Assembly: GCA_963971405.1 (NCBI GenBank)
Contig: OZ020489.1
Coordinates: 27,182,290-27,246,289, forward strand
DNA length: 64,000 bases
Origin: Psococerastis gibbosa
Taxonomy: Eukaryota > Arthropoda > Insecta > Psocodea > Psocidae
Direction: 5' to 3'
Below are positions 29,741-41,312 of this stretch, in pieces. A program made the position numbers and the translations under genes. The notes under the pieces were generated by a model, which searched no databases, had not been told where the DNA came from, and saw only the letters and a list, made by a program, of their open reading frames with translations. Within the stretch, counting starts at the first letter, position 1. The number at the start of each line of letters is the position of its first letter.

Positions 29741-32414
29741 ATGGATCGGTATGTGCAAGCAAATTCTACTAATCTGCCACATGTAGACGTCGACATGGTT
29801 TTGGCCTATTTAAGTGGCAAATCTGTATATACAGCACCGGAATTGCGAGGCGTCAAAGAAAGCAGGTAAGAATCGCTAAAGATAGTAATGCAGCTCTTTG
29901 CTTTTTACGCTTAGGTCTAGCTAATAATTTGGTGTCTTCCTTGCCCCTAACAATGTAGGATATTTTTTAAAATGACTTCTCGTTTTTATACTATTTGTTG
30001 TCGGCACTTTTTGTTTGTCAGTGGTTATGTGCAATACATTTGTTTGCGTAGGGTATAGCTGCTATACAGTTCAGTACACAATCTGCTATACTATAGCGGA
30101 TTGTGTACTTCTACTTTGTCCATTACACCAGTAGGTACCCTGCATTGAAAGTATTTACTTTATTAAAAACTAATTCACCTACCAACTAAACATTTGTAGT
30201 GTCAGTGATATGAGGGCACCAATTTTAGCAGCCTCATAACTTTGTTCGGGGGCTATTGCCTATTTGCATGTACGTTAGCTTTTTAACATGCATAATAGCC
30301 AAACAATTTTTTACAGATCAGGAAGACAGACCTACGGTGATAACGCTGTGGGAAAAGTGGGAGTCCTTCGTTGCAACGAAGAATGTTGGGTGAAAGGCAG
30401 AGTGTGTCCTGAACACCGAGTGACAAGTACACCGTATGAAGTAGTGGTGCATTTGAATGAGCAGGCTGAAGAAATATTGGATGCACAGTGCACTGGGTGC
30501 CAAGCCGCTCTAGGTAAGATGATATCAATTGACTAGGGATAGAATAGAAAGTCTATATTGCACCGATTTTCAATAAAATAGCGTAAATAATAAATGTTAA
30601 CATAATGTACAATGCAGTCAAGAACTTAACAGAATTTATTTGTCATTTATTTACCTACTGTATTATGTCAATGTGAAAGTTTGAAGAGTATCATCGGCCC
30701 ATGGCCATTCCTAACGCATTTCCATTGCGTACTACTTAAAGGTGTTTGTGGTGCCACTAAATTGACTTAACTGTGATCGATGAACAGACCTATTGGCAAG
30801 CATTAGCATAATATGCTACTATCAACAACAACATTTATCTAAACTTTTTTATTTTCATTTTAGGTGGCTGTAAGCATTCGGTTGCATTTCTTCTGTGGCT
30901 GCAGCGGAGGACAGAAGAACCATCTCCTACTTCCACTGTTTGCTACTGGAAGAAGCCTGCGTTGTCTTCTGTTGGAAGAGGAGGCACGCACGTCACATTA
31001 GCTGACTTTGGGAGGGTACCTATACCGTTGCCGGACAACGTGGACTTTCGTGCACAAGTTCTGTCTGGTGGATCATATAACAGTAGCATGATCCACAGAC
31101 AGTTCCTGGAAAGACCGACCGTGGAGCAGCTCAGTCTGCACTATCTGATAAATAATTCAGAAGATTTTGAGAGTTTAGTGCAGAGGGTTATGACGGCTTC
31201 AGTTTGCGAGGAAGCAGAAGTCGCCACAAGAGGCCAGGCTGACAATCCTCTTTGGCATGAGCTAAGGTTAGTTACATCTTCATATGTTACATGAAAGCAT
31301 GTAAATGGGTTAAGAAATGTTGCAAGTTAAATAAAAAAAGTTTAGAAATGGAAACATCAATTTGTTAAAATCATTGGGGTCGCGCCACTGTCATTAATTT
31401 ACAAACAAACAAAAATGAATGCTCAACCGGGTTTTCACTGAGTTTCTGAGTGCCCAACAAAAACTTACAAGCTTTGGTCCATGACTCAAGGCAAATGACA
31501 GCTTTCCTGTAATTGGTCGCAAGTAAGTTAACAGTAGACTATTTGAAATGTCATAGTAATGGTGACAGTTGAGGGAAGAAATTAAGAACATTGCACTGTG
31601 TTCTAAATGGAAACGTCATTATGCGACAGCCAATGTATTGGTGCGTTTCACGACGTTTTGACCATAGTTCATACGACTCACAAATTTGGGGATGAATTTG
31701 TTACAAGTTGCAGGTTCGCTGGAAGAGTAGCCTTTCGGGGCTAAAGCTCGCCTGAAGTAAAGACGATTTTTCATTTCATAATTTAAGTCATGGATATATG
31801 CCTGCCATTTATATCCGGATTGCTCTGCAATCCTTTAATTGAGATTTAATTTGTTGCAAATCAGTAAATTTGACAATTTTTATTATAGGTACGGTAGGAT
31901 CACCGCCTCGAAAATCCATGAAGCCGCCCACTGTAGAACACCCGACGGATCGCTCGTCAATTCAATAATTGGGGTTCTCAAAGTCAGGGACACAAAAGCT
32001 ATGGAAAGGGGCCGCATCTTGGAGGAGCCAGTTATCCGATTGTTGGCAAAGACATTCAATTTGAAGTGGCGTAAGACGGGACTGTTCTTTTTGCCATCCC
32101 ACCCTTGGCTGGCTGCGTCACCAGATGGTGTGAGCGAAGATTATGTGATTGAAGTGAAGTGTCCCACCAAATACAAAAATATCAGTCATTACGTCAATTC
32201 TCACTCAGAATTAACAGAGAAGGTGAAAGCCCAAATGCAGCTGCAGATGCTAGTGACCAAACGGCGAAGAGGATTATTTTGTTGCGCTTCGCCGGATTTC
32301 GAAAAGTCACAAAAAGCAATCCTCATAATCGTGGACTATGACGAGCCCTACGTGCGTCAACTTCTGCATCAAGCGCATCAGTTTTGGGAATCGTTCATTA
32401 GGCCCAGATTGTAG
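29741..32414 (+). CDS. SWIM zinc-finger / YqaJ-type nuclease of the ISL2EU transposon
   Basis: Exons 29741..29865, 30317..30513, 30864..31266 and 31889..32414 join in frame to 416 aa (total 1251 nt), starting MDRYVQANSTN. A SWIM-like zinc site (CTGCQAALGGCKH) is formed across the second and third exons, near residues 105 to 115. The last exon is a PD-(D/E)XK fold of the YqaJ recombinase group: GRILEEPVI, then SPDGV, then VIEVKCPTKY (the E-x-K pair), then QMQLQM. The nuclease core residues are present. YqaJ proteins are lambda-exonuclease relatives; here the role is presumably in transposition or repair of ends, which is inference. The flanking TIRs show it belongs to the transposon rather than the host. 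Confidence 0.9.
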
Positions 32415-32667
32415 TTTGCTTCGGAGGGGAATCAGCGATTGTACCTTCGATTGATAATGGTTAAATGCTTTGTGATCCCAATAGTTGTTTTGTTTATTTA
32501 TTTACATTGTTTTGACGTGGTTTTCAAATCCTTATAACTGGGCCGCCATTTTTTTTGTCTACTGCCACCTACACAAATTCACTCAGCCAGTGCTCTCTCC
32601 CATAAGTCAATCGATCTATTCTAATATATATCGTGCGATCAGCTGGAAACTGTGGAGCACATTATAT

Positions 32668-32785
32668 GGCGGGGTTTCCACATGTCAATGGTAAATGTGG
32701 TATTGACGTTTTAGCAGACATTAAAGACATACTAAAAATGTCTGCTACCACCATATTTAACATTGACGTATGTGGAAACCCCGCC
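32668..32785. repeat. Foldback MITE inside ISL2EU (flanked by TAT)
   Basis: GGCGGGGTTTCCACATGTCA and its inverted partner ending GTGGAAACCCCGCC enclose the core TTAGCAGACATTAAAG / AATGTCTGCTACCA. TAT lies on both outer sides. It is about 250 bp past the nuclease stop codon. Confidence 0.8.
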
Positions 32786-32929
32786 TATGGGATTGTCCAC
32801 GCTAGGGCCGGGTTTGTGATTGCCATTGGCCAGAGTCTGGGCATGTGCCTTGCTAACCGGTGCTTGCGGAACCAGTTTTACAACACCTGTTCAATGAGAA
32901 CAAAGAAATAAAGTGTCATTAACTGGAGG

Positions 32930-33105
32930 AAATAATTCTCCACGCTTTGATGCACAATATGCTGCCGTCACTGACACAGATCGGCCACAGTTTTGAAACT
33001 TCATTTGTAAAAAAAAATAATGGTCTCTGGGGGCGTCACGTTGAAGGAGTTTCAAAACTGTGGCCAATTGGTGTGAATCATGGTCACATACTACATATCA
33101 GAATG
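32930..33105. repeat. Foldback of the CACCGATnGGCCACA type
   Basis: GATCGGCCACAGTTTTGAAAC near 32972 and GTTTCAAAACTGTGGCCAAT near 33050 are inverted copies around a short centre. The same words flank the mariner element's 3' end and occur near 5105 and 50165. Confidence 0.65.
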
Positions 33106-33349
33106 AAGAGGAACAATGTTTCTGCTTTATGACGCTTCGTTTATTGTTGCAAGTTAGATATTTCATGAGGAATTGCATATCAAGCAAAAAATGGAGACCA
33201 CTTAGTACTAGAAGTAGTTTTTTATTCAGGGGTACAGTATATCACAGTAAATATGCAATAAATGGAAAAAACCATTCTTGTTATAAGCTACAATATAAAC
33301 TAATTTTATAGGCAATGTTCCGTAAGAAAATACGGTGAGGCTGCATATA

Positions 33350-34315
33350 CAGGGTGCCCCAGACCATCCGACCACCTACTTTTTCTCGAAAACAAATGAC
33401 GTCAGAGGTCTGAATTTTTTTTTATCATTACAAAGTGGGGGTTGATGCATTTCTGGAAATTAGTTTGGAATTTTTTGGGGACCTGGAAGGGGGGGTTTGG
33501 GGGGTCCGTATGCTGTTCCTCGGAATAATCAAATGTAAAGGTATGTCAAATTGTACATCAGTTGAAGGCTTATAAAGTGTTCATTCATAATTTGCAAAAA
33601 TTTTGATTGTATCCCTACAGGTTCAGGTACAGGAGGTCTTTAAAAGTCAAACATTGGGTACCTGTGGGCTATTAGTGTGCTGAATGCTAAAAGTCTAAAT
33701 CAAATTTTCTGGTAAAGAAAAAATAGGAGTACTTGATAATCTTACCTTGGTGTACCTGAGTTTTTCAGTTCAGGTACAGTAAACAGCTAAAGTTTGAGAT
33801 TAAATTTCTCTAAAATATCATATGGCATGTTGTACCTTAAATGAAAGCTTATTACAAGAAATGTCAAGTTAACTATACAAATCGTACCTGAACCTGCGCT
33901 TGAACGGGGAGAGGGGCGAAGGGTGGGAATGGGTCACCTAAAGCATGGCAAGTGACACCTCAAATAAAAGCTCATGACTTCAGCTTGACAATGATACACA
34001 AATGTTAGTGCCTGAACCTGCGCCTCAATGGGGAGGGGGGGAGGTTGGGAATAGGTCACCCGAAGCATGGCAAGTGACATCTCAAATGAAAGCTCATGAC
34101 TTCAACTTAACAATGACAAACAAAAAATTGTTCTCATTATTTCGAGGAACAGCATACGGACCCCCCAAACCCCCCTTCCAGGTCCCCAAAAAATTCCAAA
34201 CTAATTTCCAGAAATGCATCAACCCCCATTTTGTAATGATTTAAAAAAAAATCAGACCTCTGACGTCATTCGTTTTCGAGAAAAAGTAGGTGGACGGATG
34301 GTCTGGGGCACCCTG
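33350..34315. mobile_element. TIR element with ~185-bp inverted repeats and TA flanks, inside ISL2EU
   Basis: It begins CAGGGTGCCCCAGACCATCC and ends GGTCTGGGGCACCCTG, with TA on both sides. The inverted arms extend about 185 bp, through ACAAATGACGTCAGAGGTCTGA and the GGACCTGGAAGG block. The interior has two direct copies of about 125 bp (from about 33886 and 34011) with CCTGAACCTGCGC and AAGCATGGCAAGTGACA. No transposase is present. Confidence 0.85.
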
Positions 34316-34981
34316 TATAACAATACTTCTATAGGTAGTGTCATAGTTTTCAGGTGTCCCTAAGGAATTGAAGACGTAGGCTACAGTTAGAGGGCCCACC
34401 GAGCAGGTCTGGATTGGTGCGCAGGCGCTCTCGTGTCTGATTGACTCGGTAGTGTTTTAATCCTTCTTCCGTTCTATTAAAGTTTTGCGGATGTTTATAG
34501 ATTTCTATGGCTTTCCTATGTAGTCGGGGGTAGGTTAAAAGTAAATAAAACAACAAAACAGAGAATGACGCCAACTAGCCAAGCAGACACGAGAGCGCTT
34601 GCGCGCCGATCCATACCTGCACCAGTCTGTCAGTCAGTTCCTACGGTACCCCCACGATACAATCTTAGAAGTGTAGTACATAGTGCCACTGTTGTTGTTG
34701 ACGAAACGTTTGGAAGCATACTTTCAAATCGACCACGGCCTATTAGCCCGGATTCTCCTGCACAGCAACAGCCAACCGCCATAATTCAAAACAAATTGCA
34801 CTGGACCCAGGGGCGGATAAATAGCAGCTGAACAAAACACCTTTATATTTTCAGCTTAAAGGCAGATTCATGTACCTATTGAGATCTACCATCTACCAAT
34901 GTTCGACTCTCGGAAAATTTCTTCACGACTTTTCATTTCATGACCCCCTGAGCCTAAAACCACCCTCTTTTCAAAATGTTA

Positions 34982-35289
34982 AGCTGGCCATACACGAGGG
35001 CTCCAAATGGAATCGCGCAAGCCAAATGGCGCGTCATGTTCCATTTTGCGTTAGCGCCATTTAGAGGGGTCATTCATGACTACGCTGAACCAGTAGCTCC
35101 AAATCTTTCAAATTGTATAGTGTTACGATATGGAAGAGGTACTTTTACACTGTACAATTTGAAAGATTTAAAGCGACTGGTTCAGCGTAGTCGTGAATGA
35201 CCCCTCTAAATGGCGCTAACGCCAAATGGAACAGGACACGCCATTTGGCTTGGCGCGAGTCCGTTTGGAGGCCTTGTCAATGGCCAGCT
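34982..35289. repeat. Near-perfect 308-bp palindromic MITE, TTA flanks
   Basis: It begins AGCTGGCCATACACGAGGG and ends CAATGGCCAGCT; TTA lies on both sides. Long arms pair, for example GCGCCATTTAGAGGGGTCAT with ATGACCCCTCTAAATGGCGC. The TTA target site suggests a PIF/Harbinger origin. Confidence 0.85.
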
Positions 35290-35746
35290 TTATACATATA
35301 TACTGTATATACGTATGTACAGTATGTGTTTATGTATGTATATCGATTTTAGGAAACACTCCAACTTCCGTAAATATTATCCGATTTTGATGAACTTCAA
35401 AAATGTCTTGATCGAGTTCTTTAACCAGCTAAATCCACTATTTAGTTACAAGATAGCGGCCGATTGAAACCTTATATAATTCATATCTCAGTTAATATTG
35501 GTCGCAGAGGAATGAATTAAAATATCACTGAAAGCCTGTATTATTATATACGATAATGGTAATCTACACTTTTTACGGCAAATCAACGATTTCATGATGA
35601 TGTCCAGTCAAAGTAAAAATAATTTAATAAGTAAAAGTTCATAGTCGCCATTTTTTGGAACACAAGAGTGTTTCGTGTGTGCCGGTTCTTCCGGCCTTAA
35701 CACAGAATTTAGTAAATCTTGTGATAATCAAATCAAAGTCGTAATG

Positions 35747-38601
35747 TTACTTAATTAATTTTCCCTGTAAATTTACAAGCCCTAATGCACATTCCACTGC
35801 CATATCCAGCATAGGCAAAAATTTTAAATTCACACACGAATGCATAGACAACAACTTCTCCTCGCGAATGCGCTCTATAACTCGCTCAACGTGTATACGG
35901 AGGGCAGCTATTTGCTTCGTCTCTATGACTTCTTTCTTAGTCATGACTGTACCACTTGTAAGAAAAACACTTGGCGGTCGCACAAGCCGACAATTTTTTC
36001 TCAAAAGGAATGGTTCAAGTGTTTTGAACCCACGATCAGTCATGACTAAACTGTCCATCGGAAGGTGATGTAGAAAATCAGACTCGGTCACTATGTGCGT
36101 GTCTTCAGTCCGACCTCCATATCCCTTCGAACACCATGAGACTAGTCCATCGGGAGTAACACCCACTATGTACTTAATTGTATTGCATTTTTTATATTGC
36201 GACCAAGTGGCTGACTGCAGGATGGGATTGCTTGGCTTTTGGATTTCAATTTCGAATGCGTCCAATATGCACACTACTTCCCGGTAATTGGCCCTAAATG
36301 CAATTGGTAAGTTGGCAAGTATTGTAGGTTTAGGGGGCCAATGTATAAGCGACTTCAGGTTTGAATGGACGTAAGGCAATGTCTGCTTAAAAACAGTACT
36401 GGCGTGCTGTTGGGTAATTCCGAAGTCGTCCCCTATTTCATCGAAGGTCCTGCAGAGTTTTATTCGCTGCAAGACTATCGCCACATTGCGGCAGGGGGCA
36501 TCTTTTGTCAGCATTTCAAACACGAAAATGCAGCTCGCAGGAATGCCTAAATATTTCTTTGGCCTAGCCTGAATTATTAACTTCATCCTGCGAGCAGACA
36601 GCTCCTTCAGCTCGACGACATCGTCAATTGCGAAATCGCTGTCATCACTATCTTCACTGCTTGAATTTAGAAAACTACAGGCCGAAAATTTGCGGCCGGA
36701 CCCCCTCTCCAGTTTCTCCGGGGTTTTTGTAGTACCGCGACTGGTAGTTGCAGATTTAATTGGCGAGCAACTGACAGTCGTGTACTGTGGCGTCACTTGC
36801 ACAGCTCGGCTAGTTACGGCAGCTGCCTGCATAGTTTGCGTGCACTTGTCATTTGAAAAAACTGAAACAAAAAAAAACCATGTACAGGTATACAGTAAAT
36901 TTTAAAACACAATATAAGATTCACAGTGGCTCACACATTACACGGAACGTCTACTATACAATATTTTCAGATATAGATTTTTATTATTTTTAGAGAAACC
37001 GTCATGTGTCGCACATTGGTATTTTTACATAAACTACATTAATACTCCGTAATTCCTGTGTTTACATGGGGTCACCATAAACCAGGAAAATGTAAAAAAT
37101 AAACGCAGTTTAAATACACATTATGTCCATGGGCGTCCACAGGAGAGGGCAGGGGAGACCAGCTGCCCCCCGCCTAGAACGAGAGCAACATGTCGCTGTC
37201 TGGCGGAGCTTGGAGTTTTATAAATAAGTATTAGACTGTAAAATCTCGACTGCTATCAAAATTCGTGAACGCTACTAATTCTGGCGTGCCGCATTTCACA
37301 TACTTTTTCCCCAGGGGAAGCCTCCTGCGCGCAATTTTATAATATTGATATGATGATGATGATAGTAAAGAGCCTTGATGGAATTTTAGAGATTTCGGCT
37401 CACCCAGTCTGCCTCCCGCAAGAAAAAAAGATGCGGACGGCGATGACTGTGTCGACTGTGTTAAACCTCATGTGTTAGTGGAGAAATGCCCTACAATTAA
37501 ATTGCACATATCTCGGGAAGTTTACCGCATGATCATCGACAGCGAAGATGCTGATTGCCAGGCGAAGGCAACATAACAACATGATAGAAAACTCTACTTA
37601 CGATTGCTATCATGGTCTTCAATAATAGGCAAACTATCTTCGCAGCTTTGATTGTCATTACTTGGCCCTGCTTGAGCTTCTACTTGCGCATTTACGGCCG
37701 AAGCTATAAGTTCTTTCCTTCGCCTCTTCACTAGTAAAAGTCTTGTCGGCTCCAAAAACTTGTTGATGCGCCTGCCCTGGCATTCAAATTTAGTTGGCAT
37801 CGCTGTTTTTTTTATAGTCATTCGCCCGTGCATTAATTTAACATAAGTTAAATTTTCAATGCATTCTTCCAACTGGTACAGAAAAAAACACGTCAGTAAG
37901 TTCAATCTAATATAAAATGAAGTACAACCACTTTACTACTTTAATAATTAATGACAGCTTGTTGAAAGCGGTCGGTGGGTCTCTGGTCCATATAAATGCT
38001 GTAAATGAACCGAGCACTGATTGGCCAGTAACCGACTAAAAATATAAAGTCCAAATCAACAATGAGCTGCGCAGTTATATACTGTAACTGTGTCAGTATC
38101 GGCAAAAATCGAAGGAGCTAGGGAGCTACACTATTTAGTGAGCGAAAGAAATCTACGCTTATGCTAAGAGTGACAGAAGAAAGTGATTGAATCTTGTAAG
38201 GCCGCAACATTTAAATTTCATAACCTAGCAATAATCAATAAGTCAATATGAAGTCTCCTCCACAGAATAGCCCTACCATAATACGTATATTGTTTATGTA
38301 GTCATGCATCATAGACCCCACATCAGTCGGAGAAATTACCTGCCTGCAAATTACGGCTGAATACTAATTTCATTGGAAAAAAGAGTAGAAATCAACGCAA
38401 ACCTACCTCGAAATGGTCTTCACAAAAAAACAGAGTTGACTTCGGACTGACAGCCTCATCGCGTCTTGCGGCTTGGATCCATGCTCTTCGCCTTTTTCCA
38501 TCATTAGGCATATGCAAAAACAGTTTTTGTGGCGTACTGAATGTCGTATTTGTACAGTTAGGCACAGCACAGTACTTATAATTAGTTTTCGCAGTTGCCA
38601 T
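35747..38601 (-). CDS. THAP-domain DDE transposase of the ISL2EU transposon
   Basis: Minus-strand exons 38407..38601, 37602..37872 and 35747..36861 join in frame to 526 aa. Exon 1 is a THAP zinc-finger DNA-binding domain: KYCAVPNCTN (C-x4-C), W, then CEDHFE (C-x2-H). Exon 2 contains a basic region with KKTAMPTKFECQG and KRRRKEL. Exon 3 is a DDE_Tnp_4-type catalytic domain. Its acidic residues are all visible: CILDAFEIEI, SLVMTDRGF and RIHVERVIERI. GVTPDGLVSWCSKGYGGR lies between the first two. The frame is open throughout. It is convergent with the YqaJ gene and ends about 240 bp inside the right TIR. The domain pair resembles host THAP genes, but the TIRs and AT duplication mark it as a transposon gene. 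Confidence 0.9.
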
Positions 38602-39169
38602 GTAAAATTAGGAAAACCAAGTAAAAAGAAACACGATTATATTATGTTTTCCGTTTTTGTTTACTATGGTGGTGGGAACGGTGACGTTCAAATATGGCCG
38701 CCCCTGCCTTAAAAGCAAAATTTATAAATGAATTTTACTCCCAAGTAAGAATAAATTTAAAAGAAATTTATATCAATTTATATGTAAAATAAAATCTAGT
38801 TTCATTCTAAATACGGCAAAAAAAATGCCTGTATACCCCATTGAGTAACGAAACCGGATAGGTTGCTTTCCCAAAAAAATATTTGGTTTTGCCCAAAAAA
38901 TTATTTTTTGAAAAAAATGATAGAAAATTCGCGCTCAAATGCATTGCATGCCCTGCCATTATTGCTCTGTGGTAATTAATGTGTTTGTTTGACCTATCGA
39001 GAATTTACCTCACTTCCAGTGACGTCAGGTGGACAACCCCCCCCCCCCCCCCCGAGATATCGGAAATTTAACCATAGGAAAAATATTTGCCATAAAATTA
39101 CTAATTTTCTCTATCTAATAATTTGGATAAATTGGAAAGCATGTTCGAGTGAACTCGGACCGGTTCTTT

Positions 39170-40806
39170 AATTGTAGCTGCCAAAAGGCCTGTCTTGCAT
39201 CTAAAGTGCTAAAAATACGACATCCTTTCATTTCGGCACTTATTTCTTCAAAAGTAGGCAATTGATGATGTTCTCTCATAATACATTTATTTAAGTATTT
39301 AGGATCTAAACAAATTCGCAAACTATTGTCAGGTTTCCTGACAATTACCATAGAATTCACAAATTCAGTAGGTTCATCAACCTTTTTTATTATTCCGTCT
39401 TTTAACATTTGGTCAATTTCTTTCTTTAGCGGAACTTTTAGCTTTTCTGGTACTACACGTCTTGCCTCAATCTTACCAATGTAGTCAGATTTTAATTTAA
39501 TTTCATATTCAAACTGTCTCAGCTGTTTAATTTTATCGGAAAATACTTCAGCGTACTTGGTAATCAATTCAATATATCTGTTCGGAATCTCATTTTTTAT
39601 TATATTGACTGTAAAGGCTAAACCATTTTCGTCAATGGCGGGTCTGCACACCACAGTATTAGACATTTTATTCGTTTTTACTACAATGAATTCTAAATTA
39701 TAGTTCTTATTTTCCTTGTCGTGTACAGAGACATTAAATTTACCAAAAACCTCCATACGTGTACCATCATAATTAAATAACTTTACATTGCATCTTTCTA
39801 ACGGTAAATCTTTTGCAATCAATTCATATGTTGCATGTGGCATCACTGATTTATCAGCACCACTGTCCAAAATGGCATTAAACCACCTATTATTAGACAC
39901 ATAGAAACGCTTGACCCAATTATTGGGTTCACGCGACCTATCTTTATTAATTGAACCAACATAATATTTTTTTTCATCACTTTCACTGCCACTTTCTTCT
40001 TCAACAGCATTTACTTTCTTAGGCCTATTGCCTGTCTTGCAAGCCTGACTGAAATGATTCATTAAGGAACATTTATGACACTTCTTACCAAAAGCAGGAC
40101 ACTGATTTATTTCGTGACTTCTGAGACATCGGGTGCAATCATTTAAGTAGCCTTCTCGACGTCCTCTCTGCTTCTGATGCTTGATAAACTTCTGCTTAGG
40201 CACCTTCTGGCTATCCTGACGTTGACTTTGATGTTCATTTCGTATTCTATCTACCATTGCTTCATCAGTCTTCCTCATTGCCATTATTTGTTTTTCTGCC
40301 AGCTCTGAAGCTCTCCCAATATTTATACATTTGGCTAGATCAAGGTTGTCCTCCCTCAGCAACCGCTCCTTTAGTTGGTTATTAGTTGTTCCGGCTATTA
40401 ATCGGTCCTTAATCAAACTGTCTTTCATTGACTGAAAATCGCAACTTGATGCTAAAAGTTTTAACGCAGTCACATACTCGTCAAAAGATTCGCCTTCCTT
40501 TTGCATTCTCATTGCAAAAATATGCCTTTCCACAGTTTCATTACTTTTTGGCATAAAATAATTATCAAAAGCATCTCTTACCTTTTGTGGGTCTTTACTA
40601 TCGCTGTCATTTAATGCAAACGAATCAAATATTTCCTGGCCTTCCGGCCCTATTAAGTGTAGGAATACTGCCGCCTGTACGTCTTTTGCCTTACTCGTTA
40701 ATGCTGTTGCCGTTGCATACAGCTCGAAGGCTTTTTTCCACTTTTTATATTCCATGTGGGGCTGCCCAGTTAGGGTTAGCTTCGGTGGTGGCGGTAAATT
40801 GTTCAT
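39170..40806 (-). CDS. Gypsy gag-protease and start of reverse transcriptase
   Basis: It starts MNNLPPPPKLTLTG, 70 bases past the 5' LTR. Gag is followed by two zinc knuckles (CTRCLRSHEINQC and CHKCSLMNHFSQAC), an aspartic protease active site in AILDSGADKSVMP, and the N-terminal part of RT as far as FSTLDARQAFWQ. The next residues to about 39115 are read from repeat X and are not gypsy. The frame is open and in phase with 26791..28913. Confidence 0.93.
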
Positions 40807-40875
40807 TTTTATTAATTTTTATGATTAATTAATTGGTACATACGTAAGTTTTATTTATCCTCAACCGCAGCGCCA

Positions 40876-41019
40876 TGTAATGTTTGTTGTTGCGTTGTAT
40901 TTTAATTAATTTAGGTTCTTGAAAAAATAATACAATCTTGAAGTTTCCGTGTTGAATTTATTACTTCGAAACAAAATGGCCGCTTCCACTCGAAGCGCCT
41001 AGATTCAAACTACTTGACA
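40876..41019 (-). repeat. Gypsy 5' LTR
   Basis: 144 bp with one mismatch to the 3' LTR (G for A near its middle). The outer flank is CTCTT at 41020..41024. Confidence 0.93.
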
Positions 41020-41105
41020 CTCTTGGTAGAGGTGGGTTGCGACTGTGTTTTCAAGGAGCAGGACCAACTGCTACTGCGATTTAAAAGTAGCAGGTATAAA
41101 TACCT

Positions 41106-41312
41106 GCGATTTTTACTCATTGCTACTTTTGTCCAGCTGTGTTTTTTCCTCGTGCTGCTACTGCTATCCACGCTGCGATTTTTACTCATTGCTACTTTTT
41201 TCCAGCTGTGTTTTTTCCTCGTGCTGCTACTGCTATCCACGCTGCGATTTTTACTCATTGCTACTTTTATCCAGCTGTGTTTTTTACTCGTGCTGCTACT
41301 GCTATTATATCA
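41106..41312. repeat. Three tandem copies of a 69-bp unit
   Basis: Units begin GCGATTTTTACTCATTGCTA at 41106, 41175 and 41244 and contain CCAGCTGTGTTTTTT and GTGCTGCTACTGCTAT. They differ by a few bases. Open frames through them are by-products of the repeat. Confidence 0.9.

Larger units (their letters stand above)
29426..38839. mobile_element. ISL2EU-type DNA transposon with YqaJ nuclease and THAP-DDE transposase genes
   Basis: The left end reads GGGGTATACAGG and the right end CCTGTATACCCC, a 12-bp terminal inverted repeat. AT flanks both ends (29424..29425 and 38840..38841) as a 2-bp target duplication. Inside are two multi-exon genes facing each other: a SWIM/YqaJ nuclease on + and a THAP-DDE_Tnp_4 transposase on -. 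From memory, ISL2EU elements pair a DDE transposase with a YqaJ-like nuclease and duplicate AT, which fits. Several smaller elements sit between the genes. Both genes appear open, so the element may be autonomous. Confidence 0.87.
28914..39169. mobile_element. Repeat X inserted in gypsy RT, itself host to the ISL2EU element
   Basis: Gypsy coding sequence stops on both sides at AATT (28910..28913 and 39170..39173). Removing one AATT and everything between restores the frame, so AATT is the probable target duplication. The X sequence proper is 28914..29425 plus 38840..39169, about 840 bp. It has GGTCCCAGGAACCCAAAAAA, a GTCTGTCTGTCGGTC tract, AATTTGGCATGTAGG and, at the far end, GAACTCGGACCGGTTCTTT. 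Related copies are at 21861, 41311, 51905 and 61820. I see no coding capacity and no terminal inverted repeats, so the class is unknown. Confidence 0.8.
26317..41019 (-). mobile_element. Gypsy-type LTR retrotransposon carrying a 10.3-kb nested insertion
   Basis: LTRs at 26317..26460 and 40876..41019 are 144 bp each with a single difference. They begin TGT and end ACA on the coding strand. CTCTT occurs on both outer sides (26312..26316 and 41020..41024), a 5-bp target duplication. Just inside the 5' LTR, TGGCGCTGCGGTTGAGGA is a primer-binding-site candidate. Just before the 3' LTR is a purine tract (GGGGAAAGAAAAGGAGA). Without the insertion 28914..39169 the element is about 4.4 kb with one gag-pol frame of about 1251 codons and no env. 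The near-identical LTRs indicate a young insertion. Confidence 0.95.

Noticed and set aside
29741-38601. YqaJ and THAP-DDE genes as domesticated host or virus-derived genes
   Set aside because: They lie within one TIR pair with an AT duplication, inserted in a repeat inside a retrotransposon. That is transposon content.
41106-41312. CRISPR-like array
   Set aside because: The units are contiguous tandem copies with no spacers, in a eukaryotic transposon.
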